Both the position numbers and the translations under genes were made by a program. Below are positions 31,978 to 39,628 of a stretch of 39,628 bases of DNA, one piece after another (the first letter of the stretch is position 1; every line of letters starts with the position of its first letter). The notes under the pieces are model-generated. The model searched no databases and was not told the origin of the DNA. It saw only the letters and a program-made list of their open reading frames with translations. Source of the DNA: Prevotellaceae bacterium (GTDB lineage Bacteria; Bacteroidota; Bacteroidia; Bacteroidales; UBA932); contig JAISOH010000095.1 in the NCBI GenBank assembly GCA_031275825.1, positions 1 to 39,628 on the forward strand. The letters run 5' to 3'.

Positions 31978-33813
31978 ATGAATCATTTTATAAAAAACTC
32001 TTTAATAACGCTGCTGTTAATATACATTTCACATTCGGCATTTGCATCCGAAATATACAGAGTCGAGCCGCCTTTCTGGTGGACGGGAATGAAAAATTCG
32101 GAATTGCAAATCATGTTCTACGGCGATAAAATTGCCGATGCCGAATTGCAGTTTATGTATGATGGCATTGAACTGAAAAAAACGGTAAAAGTTGATAATC
32201 CGAATTATCTGTTTGTTTATCTCAACATTTCCGAAAATGCAAAAGCAGGTGAAATCAATTTTAAGTTTACAGAAAACAGGAAAACCTTTGTTTACAAATA
32301 TGAACTTCGTAAACGCGAAAAAATGACGGGAGCGCAGGGTTTCGGTACGGCAGATGTTTTATATCTGATTATGCCCGACCGATTTGCCAACGGCGATGCT
32401 TCAAACGATGTCTGGGACGATGAACCGATAAACAGAAACGACCAGTATGCGCGGCACGGAGGCGATTTTGCCGGAATATCAAAGCATTTGGATTATCTTA
32501 ACGATTTGGGAATAACGACAATTTGGCTAAATCCTGTGATGGAAAACAAAATGCATCACGGCAATTATCAGTCGTATCACGGTTATGCGGTTACCGATTT
32601 TTACAAAACAGAACCCCGTTTGGGCAGCAATGAAAATTATCGCTTTTTGATTGAAGAAATACATAAAAAAGGCATGAAAACAGTGATGGACATGATTTAT
32701 AATCATTGCGGCAGTTTGCACTGGTGGATGAAAGATTTACCATGCAAAGACTGGCTGAATCATCAGGACGGATTTGTACCTACTTCACACAATTCTTTTG
32801 CTGTTGCCGATATTCATGCGCCGCAATCCGAAATTGATGCAATGACCAAAGGCTGGTTTGTAGAATCAATGCCCGATATGAACCAGCAAAATCCTTTGCT
32901 TGCCGATTATCTGATTCAAAACAGCATTTGGTGGATAGAATATGCGCAAATTGACGGAATTCGCCATGATACTCACACTTATGCCGATTTTGATTTTCTT
33001 GCCGAATGGTGCAAAAGAGTACATGATGAATATCCGAATTTCAATATCGTAGGCGAATCGTGGTTTACTTTGCCATGGTGGCAACGCAACTCAAAAGTTA
33101 ATCAGAAACAGACAAATCTTAAAACCATTATGGATTTTGACTTAATGAACGCCTGCGCAGAAACGTTTACTTCCGAAACAGATACCGGCTATGATTTGTA
33201 TAAACTTTACAGAGTAATTGCGCAGGATTATCTTTACGCCGACCCTGATAATATTCTTGTTTTTCTTGACAATCATGATTTAAGCCGTTTTGTAAAAAAG
33301 AATGAAACAGATTTGCATCGATATAAACAGGCGCTGGCTTTTATTCTTACTACGCGCGGAATACCTCAAATTTATTACGGAACAGAAATATTAATGCATG
33401 GTGAAAAACACGAAGGAGACGGACTTTTGCGCAAGGATTTTCCCGGAGGCTGGGCAAACGACAAAATAAACGCTTTCACCCGAAACGGAAGAACAGATTT
33501 GCAAAACGAAGCATGGAACTATTTGCAAAAACTGCTGCAATGGCGCAAAAAAAACAAAGCTATCTGCGAAGGCAAATTAATACATTATACTCCCGATTCA
33601 AATTGTTATGTTTATCTTCGCATAAAAAACGACAGCAAAGTACTGATTATTATAAACGGAACAAATAAGGAACAGACGCTTCAAATGAATAAATACGGCG
33701 AAATAACGGAAAATCCCAAATCGGGAAAAGAAATAATTTCGGAACAGATTTTAGATTTAACCGGCACGCTGAATATTCCCGCAAAGGAAGCGTATATAAT
33801 AGAATTAGATTAG
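31978..33813 (+). CDS. susA: SusA-like periplasmic neopullulanase (GH13)
   Basis: Cuts imported malto-oligosaccharides in the periplasm. The 611-aa protein has a type I signal peptide (LITLLLIYISHSAFA), an N-terminal beta domain (about residues 25-120, with EPPFWWTGMKNSELQIMFYG as in cyclomaltodextrinase/neopullulanase N-domains), the GH13 barrel (about 125-510) and a C-terminal beta domain. Active-site residues: Asp331 in IDGIRHDTHTYAD, Glu360 in NIVGESWFTLPWW, Asp434 in FLDNHDLSRF, and VMDMIYNHCG. It lies 12 bases from the SusG-like gene and 12 from the GH97 gene, so it is clearly cotranscribed. Confidence 0.92.
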   Translation: MNHFIKNSLITLLLIYISHSAFASEIYRVEPPFWWTGMKNSELQIMFYGDKIADAELQFMYDGIELKKTVKVDNPNYLFVYLNISENAKAGEINFKFTENRKTFVYKYELRKREKMTGAQGFGTADVLYLIMPDRFANGDASNDVWDDEPINRNDQYARHGGDFAGISKHLDYLNDLGITTIWLNPVMENKMHHGNYQSYHGYAVTDFYKTEPRLGSNENYRFLIEEIHKKGMKTVMDMIYNHCGSLHWWMKDLPCKDWLNHQDGFVPTSHNSFAVADIHAPQSEIDAMTKGWFVESMPDMNQQNPLLADYLIQNSIWWIEYAQIDGIRHDTHTYADFDFLAEWCKRVHDEYPNFNIVGESWFTLPWWQRNSKVNQKQTNLKTIMDFDLMNACAETFTSETDTGYDLYKLYRVIAQDYLYADPDNILVFLDNHDLSRFVKKNETDLHRYKQALAFILTTRGIPQIYYGTEILMHGEKHEGDGLLRKDFPGGWANDKINAFTRNGRTDLQNEAWNYLQKLLQWRKKNKAICEGKLIHYTPDSNCYVYLRIKNDSKVLIIINGTNKEQTLQMNKYGEITENPKSGKEIISEQILDLTGTLNIPAKEAYIIELD

Positions 33814-36027
<2,214 letters not shown>

Positions 36028-36044
36028 TACTTAAAATATTGGTA

Positions 36045-36088
36045 AAAAAAACGATTGACATCTTTGGATAGATGCCAATCGTTTTTTT
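36045..36088 (+). terminator. Intrinsic terminator ending the Sus-like operon
   Basis: AAAAAAACGATTGACATCT pairs with AGATGCCAATCGTTTTTTT over 19 bp with one mismatch and a 6-base loop, 17 bases after the GH97 stop. It ends in a run of seven T. Confidence 0.9.
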
Positions 36089-36114
36089 ATATCAAAGTCA
36101 GTTTTTAGTTATTG

Positions 36115-36254
36115 CAATCGCACCTTACAAATAAAAATCAGCAGATAACAGTACATTAAAATTTCAAGTACTTATTTCTGTTATGAATACAATACTGTCT
36201 GATATTAAAATCGAAACCTTGTCTCCTGCAGAATACTAAAAACCGGTGCGATTG
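36115..36254 (+). other. Long inverted repeat, possible structured RNA upstream of glnN
   Basis: CAATCGCACC (36115-36124) and GGTGCGATTG (36245-36254) are perfect 10-bp complements 120 bases apart. Within them ATAACAG (36145-36151) pairs with CTGTTAT (36178-36184). The nesting suggests a folded RNA or a small palindromic element. The rest of the 36089-36400 gap is AT-rich and has no plausible CDS. I recognise no known riboswitch class. Confidence 0.4.
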
Positions 36255-36400
36255 ATAGTTTGGCTACCAAAAAATTGGATTATTGATTGGTTAAACATGA
36301 TGCGAATGAATTGTCTTTTTTAAAAATATTGATGCTCTAAAAATATTAACTTTTTATCAACATATCCCCTGAAAATTATTATACTTATCAAAAAAATAAT

Positions 36401-36408
36401 TACTTTTG
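36401..36408 (+). promoter_or_regulatory. Promoter -7 box of glnN
   Basis: TACTTTTG fits TAnnTTTG, 31 bases before the glnN ATG, giving a leader of about 25 bases. The upstream inverted repeat would then lie outside the main glnN transcript. Confidence 0.65.
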
Positions 36409-36439
36409 TGCCGATATTAATAAAAAAATAAGGGTATAT

Positions 36440-38641
36440 ATGGCAAAAAATACAAATTTACGTTTTGATGCACTGAAAGATTGTGCGAAACATCACGCTG
36501 AAAGATTTCACGTGAAAGATGCAAAAATTTCTGAATATTTCGGAATAAATGTTTTCGACAGGGAAACAATGCGCAAGTATTTATCGGCAGACGCTTTTGC
36601 TGCTGTTGAAAATGCGATTGACGGCAGCGAAAAAATCGATAGAAAATATGCCGACCCGATTGCCGCAGGAATGAAAAACTGGGCTGTAGAACGCGGTGCA
36701 ACACACTATACTCACTGGTTTCAGCCGTTAAACGAGGCTACTGCCGAAAAACATGATGCTTTTATCGAACTTGATAAAAATTCGCGTGTTTTTGAAAGTT
36801 TCAAAGGTGATTTGCTTGTGCAGCAAGAACCGGATGCATCAAGTTTTCCGAGCGGCGGATTACGCAACACATTCGAAGCGCGCGGCTATACGGCTTGGGA
36901 TCCTTCGTCTCCTGCTTTTATAATAGAAAAAACGCTTTGTATTCCTACCGTTTTTGTATCGTACACAGGCGAATCTCTCGACCTTAAAACTCCGCTGTTA
37001 AAGGCTCAAGCAGCGCTTGACAAAGCGGCTACAAAAGTTTGTCAACTGTTTGACAAGGATGTGAAACGCGTATTTTCAACTTTAGGTCTGGAACAGGAAT
37101 ATTTTTTGATTGATAACTCCCTGTTCAATGCACGTCCCGATTTGCTGCAAACGGGACGGACGCTCATGGGACACACCGCCGCCAAAGACCAGCAACTCGA
37201 AGACCATTATTTCGGTTCCATTCCTTCTCGTGCATCCGCTTTTATGAAAGACTTGGAAACAGAAGCGTACAAATTGGGAATACCTTTGAAAACACGCCAT
37301 AATGAAGTTGCGCCGCATCAATTTGAATGCGCACCTTCGTTTGAAGAAGCAAATCTGGCAATCGACCATAATCTGGTATTAATGTCGCTGATGAGGCGAA
37401 TTGCCAAACAGCATCAATTAAAAGTTATTTTTCACGAAAAGCCTTTTGCCGGAATTAACGGCTCGGGAAAACACAGCAACTGGTCGATGATGACCGATAA
37501 AGGGAAAAATCTTTTATCGCCCGGAAAAACACCCCGCACAAACTTGCAGTTTCTTGCGTTTTTTGTGTGTACCATAAGTGCCGCCAGCGAACATGGATAT
37601 TTACTTATGTCGAGCGTAGCAAATCTTTCAAATTCATATCGACTGGGCGGAAACGAAGCACCGCCAAGCATACTGTCAGTATTTTTGGGTAAAACTTTGT
37701 CCGAAGTTCTCAATTCGCTTGAAAATACTATAAGCACAAAAAAAATGACTCCTGACGAAAAAACCGATTTAAAATTGAATATAGTCGGCAAAATTCCCGA
37801 AATCATGCCCGACAATACCGACAGAAATCGAACATCTCCGTTTGCATTTACGGGAAACAGATTTGAATTTAGAGCGGTAGGTTCGTCAAGCAATCCGGCA
37901 TCGTCAATGATAATTTTGAATGCAGCAGTTGCTCAACAGTTGACAGTATTTTATAACGAAGTGGAAACATTTGTCGAAAATGGAATGAAAAAGGACGAAG
38001 CTATATTTCAGGTTTTGCGTAAATTCATAAAAGAATCGCGAAAAATATTATTCGACGGCAACGGTTACAGTCCCGAATGGCACAAGGAAGCGAAAAAAAG
38101 AGGATTGAAAAGCATAAACAATATACAGGAAGCATTTGGAGCATATTTGCTCGACAGTTCCCGAAAACTTTTTTCTCAATTCGGCATACTTTCCGAAAAG
38201 GAACTCGAAGCGCGTTACGAAATTATGAACGAAACATATATGAAAAAAATTCAGATAGAATCGCGCGTTTTGGGTGATTTGGCAATAAATCATATCATAC
38301 CTATTGCCATTCGGTACCAGAACGTACTGATAGAAAACATCAGAGGATTGAAAGAATTTTACAGCGAAGAAGAATTTAAACAACTTGCCGAACCGCAATT
38401 AAATACACTTAAAGAAATATCTTTGCATGTAAAAGAAATTCGCTTGCAGGTTGAAGATATGATTGAAGAACGCAAAAAAGCAAATGTGATTGAAGATATT
38501 ATTGAAAAAGCAAAGGTTTATGCCGCCAAAGTATTGCCATATCTAAATTCTATTCGTTATCACATTGACAAGTTGGAACTTGAAGTCGATGATTCAATAT
38601 GGTCGTTGCCTAAATACAGAGAATTGCTGTTTTTACATTAA
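36440..38641 (+). CDS. glnN: Glutamine synthetase type III
   Basis: Forms glutamine from glutamate, ammonia and ATP; main ammonia-assimilation enzyme in many Bacteroidota. The 733-aa length fits GSIII, far larger than GSI. Visible features: the N-terminal GSIII segment DRETMRKYLSADAFAAVENAI, the ATHYTHWFQPLNEATAEKHD motif, LGLEQEYFLID, NEVAPHQFECAPSFEEANLAIDHN, the loop FHEKPFAGINGSGKHSNWSM, and SPFAFTGNRFEFRAVGSSSNPA. The C-terminal helical GSIII extension holds EIRLQVEDMIEERKKANVIED. Cytosolic, dodecameric in known members. It stands alone behind a good promoter. An unlinked gene beside the Sus locus, it shows no regulatory tie. Confidence 0.97.
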   Translation: MAKNTNLRFDALKDCAKHHAERFHVKDAKISEYFGINVFDRETMRKYLSADAFAAVENAIDGSEKIDRKYADPIAAGMKNWAVERGATHYTHWFQPLNEATAEKHDAFIELDKNSRVFESFKGDLLVQQEPDASSFPSGGLRNTFEARGYTAWDPSSPAFIIEKTLCIPTVFVSYTGESLDLKTPLLKAQAALDKAATKVCQLFDKDVKRVFSTLGLEQEYFLIDNSLFNARPDLLQTGRTLMGHTAAKDQQLEDHYFGSIPSRASAFMKDLETEAYKLGIPLKTRHNEVAPHQFECAPSFEEANLAIDHNLVLMSLMRRIAKQHQLKVIFHEKPFAGINGSGKHSNWSMMTDKGKNLLSPGKTPRTNLQFLAFFVCTISAASEHGYLLMSSVANLSNSYRLGGNEAPPSILSVFLGKTLSEVLNSLENTISTKKMTPDEKTDLKLNIVGKIPEIMPDNTDRNRTSPFAFTGNRFEFRAVGSSSNPASSMIILNAAVAQQLTVFYNEVETFVENGMKKDEAIFQVLRKFIKESRKILFDGNGYSPEWHKEAKKRGLKSINNIQEAFGAYLLDSSRKLFSQFGILSEKELEARYEIMNETYMKKIQIESRVLGDLAINHIIPIAIRYQNVLIENIRGLKEFYSEEEFKQLAEPQLNTLKEISLHVKEIRLQVEDMIEERKKANVIEDIIEKAKVYAAKVLPYLNSIRYHIDKLELEVDDSIWSLPKYRELLFLH

Positions 38642-38761
38642 ACAGTTGATACTTAATAATAACACAAAGAAACCTTTGCAAAACGTTCAAATATTTGTGC
38701 AACACCGGAAATTCAGTTTGTTTTCGGATGCTTTAATGTAAAAAAGGTATTATTCTGAATA

Positions 38762-39005
38762 AAACTGCACCTTGTTTGCGATGAAAATGCAGTGGTTCTG
38801 TCATACGATTTTACACCTGCAAACGTTCATGATGTAAACTGTCTGAAAGATATAAAATACAATTTGAACGAATGTGAACTTATTGGAGATAGATCTTATA
38901 TAAGCGCTAATTATCAAACAGATTTATTCGCAAACAGACAAATAAAACGTTCCGTTCCATTACGCTGCAATCAACTGAACCCGACTGAATTTTCCAAATT
39001 AAAAC
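38762..39005 (+). pseudogene. IS982-family transposase fragment
   Basis: The frame from about 38762 reads KLHLVCDENAVVLSYDFTPANVHDVN...LKDI, then ELIGDRSYISANYQTDLF and KRSVPLRCNQ. This matches the central part of IS982-family transposases (KLHxVCD, SYDFTxAxVHD, GDxGYxSxxYQ). The track starts it at a GTG at 38792, but homology begins earlier and a TGA precedes it at 38756. The N-terminus and the C-terminal region after LKRRNF are gone. The frame then runs into the 48-bp repeat. It is a decayed, non-functional piece. Confidence 0.82.
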
Positions 39006-39053
39006 GCCGAAACTTTAAACTACACAACATGGCTTGAGCCGCATTCAAGATAA
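39006..39053 (+). repeat. 48-bp dispersed repeat, right copy
   Basis: GCCGAAACTTTAAACTACAC... matches the reverse complement of 8183-8232 apart from a 2-base core: GGCTTGAGCC here, GGCTCAAGCC there. It joins the IS982 fragment directly on the left and the IS5-type element 14 bases to the right. The last codons of the 81-aa track ORF (NFKLHNMA) come from it. Confidence 0.85.
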
Positions 39054-39067
39054 TTTTTTTGCGATTA

Positions 39068-39422
39068 AGAAACTGTTTAAATTTAACAAAAATAATATAA
39101 TTAATTGGATTTCAGTTGGCTGATTGATATTTATTTTGTGTTTTTGTGATTATTTAGTAATATAACTCACGAGGCAATGGACAAAACAAATTATTCAACC
39201 AAACTGACTGAAAAACAGTACGAAGTTATAAAAAATTTTTTGGAAACAAAAATCAGAAAACGAAAACATTTGTTGAAAGAACTTTTACATGTTTACAGAA
39301 TTTCAGACGTTTGGCTAAAGACTTTGAATATAAAGCAGATTCAAGCGTTGCCATGATACAACTCGTCTTTATCAAAATTATGCTCAATAAAATAATTGCT
39401 ACATGAAATTTAAACAGCTTCT
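39068..39422 (+). mobile_element. Internally deleted IS5-type element (355 bp)
   Basis: The ends are 17-bp inverted repeats with one mismatch: AGAAACTGTTTAAATTT at 39068-39084 and AAATTTAAACAGCTTCT at 39406-39422. Between them lie only the two ends of an IS5-family transposase gene. It has no full transposase and could move only if helped in trans. I could not identify a clear target-site duplication. Family assignment is from the transposase pieces and general end appearance. Confidence 0.7.
39177..39406 (+). pseudogene. IS5-family transposase, ends only
   Basis: From the ATG at 39177 the frame reads MDKTNYSTKLTEKQYEVIKNFLE...RKRKHLLKELL, like the N-terminus of IS5-family transposases. From 39299, in another frame, NFRRLAKDFEYKADSSVAMIQLVFIKIML ending at the TGA at 39404-39406 resembles the C-terminus (FRRLxKDxE...AMIxLAxIxIML). 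The catalytic core between them is deleted and the frames no longer match, so it is a pseudogene. Confidence 0.75.
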
Positions 39423-39628
39423 AAAATTTTTCAACATTTTTAACAGCTAATCACTGACTATTTGTATAATCTTGCTTTTTTAACACTTCCCTCAATTTTT
39501 TTCTGTCTTATAATATATATTATGAGACAAAGCAAATGCAGGCATATCAACATGATAAGCGGTTTTTTTACAAATTTTAAAAATATATTGTATTCCTGTT
39601 ATTTAAAAAATTTTGTTATCTTTGCTTA
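39423..39628. other. AT-rich right edge with a promoter-like box
   Basis: No gene is visible. An imperfect palindrome lies at about 39507-39530 (GTCTTATAATATATATTATGAGAC). TATCTTTG at 39617-39624 fits TAnnTTTG and probably starts a gene beyond the window. Confidence 0.45.

Noticed and set aside
38077-38398. Small ORFs on both strands within the end of glnN
   Set aside because: All lie within the conserved C-terminal extension of GSIII and have no independent support.

Overview
The window looks like chromosome of an AT-rich member of the Bacteroidota, most likely order Bacteroidales. The evidence is TAnnTTTG-type promoter -7 boxes, the ftsX-DUF3098-uppP cluster, a SusC/SusD-type glycan operon, a type III glutamine synthetase, a Cys-rich insert in PheS, and weak Shine-Dalgarno signals. 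I cannot name the species.

Layout. 1-113: 3' end of an unidentified CDS. 223-297: a CAU tRNA on the minus strand. 379-3066 (+): a HAD phosphatase, then ftsX, a DUF3098 membrane protein and uppP (division and envelope lipid recycling). 3097-5963 (-): an acyl-CoA synthetase and purM. 6272-6344: tRNA-Pro(CGG), followed by a scar of mobile DNA to about 8.4 kb: the N-terminus of a tyrosine recombinase, a phage-like gene on the opposite strand, a HicAB toxin-antitoxin pair with its own promoter and terminator, and a small orphan ORF ending in a repeat. 8679-14353: housekeeping and envelope genes (GH73/LysM hydrolase, cytidine deaminase, nitronate monooxygenase, a DUF6051-type alpha/beta hydrolase, a Bax-inhibitor-1/YccA protein). 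14580-21550 (+): a 1002-aa TPR protein, an outer-membrane barrel, a lipoprotein and a COG2509-like flavoprotein. 21651-23419 (-): a cyclophilin lipoprotein and pheS.

24009-36027 (+) is a complete starch/malto-oligosaccharide utilization locus in the order susC-susD-susE-susG-susA-susB. SusC/D/E-like proteins would bind and import glucan. The SusG-like lipoprotein (GH13 with an N-terminal early-set/CBM48-like domain) would cut it at the surface. The SusA-like GH13 and SusB-like GH97 enzymes would finish the work in the periplasm. Compared with B. thetaiotaomicron, SusF is missing, the gene order differs, and no SusR or other regulator lies in the window. The susE-susG gap holds a 164-bp nested palindromic element and four and a half 23-bp tandem repeats. 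36440-38641 is glnN. The right edge (38.76-39.42 kb) holds an IS982-family fragment, a 48-bp sequence that is an inverted copy of one at 8.2 kb, and an internally deleted IS5-type element.

Most of the window is ordinary core genome. The parts worth a second look are the tRNA-Pro scar, the 23-bp repeats and nested palindromic element inside the Sus locus, the long-range 48-bp inverted pair with its flipped core, and the structured leader upstream of glnN. I found no convincing wholly new multi-gene system.
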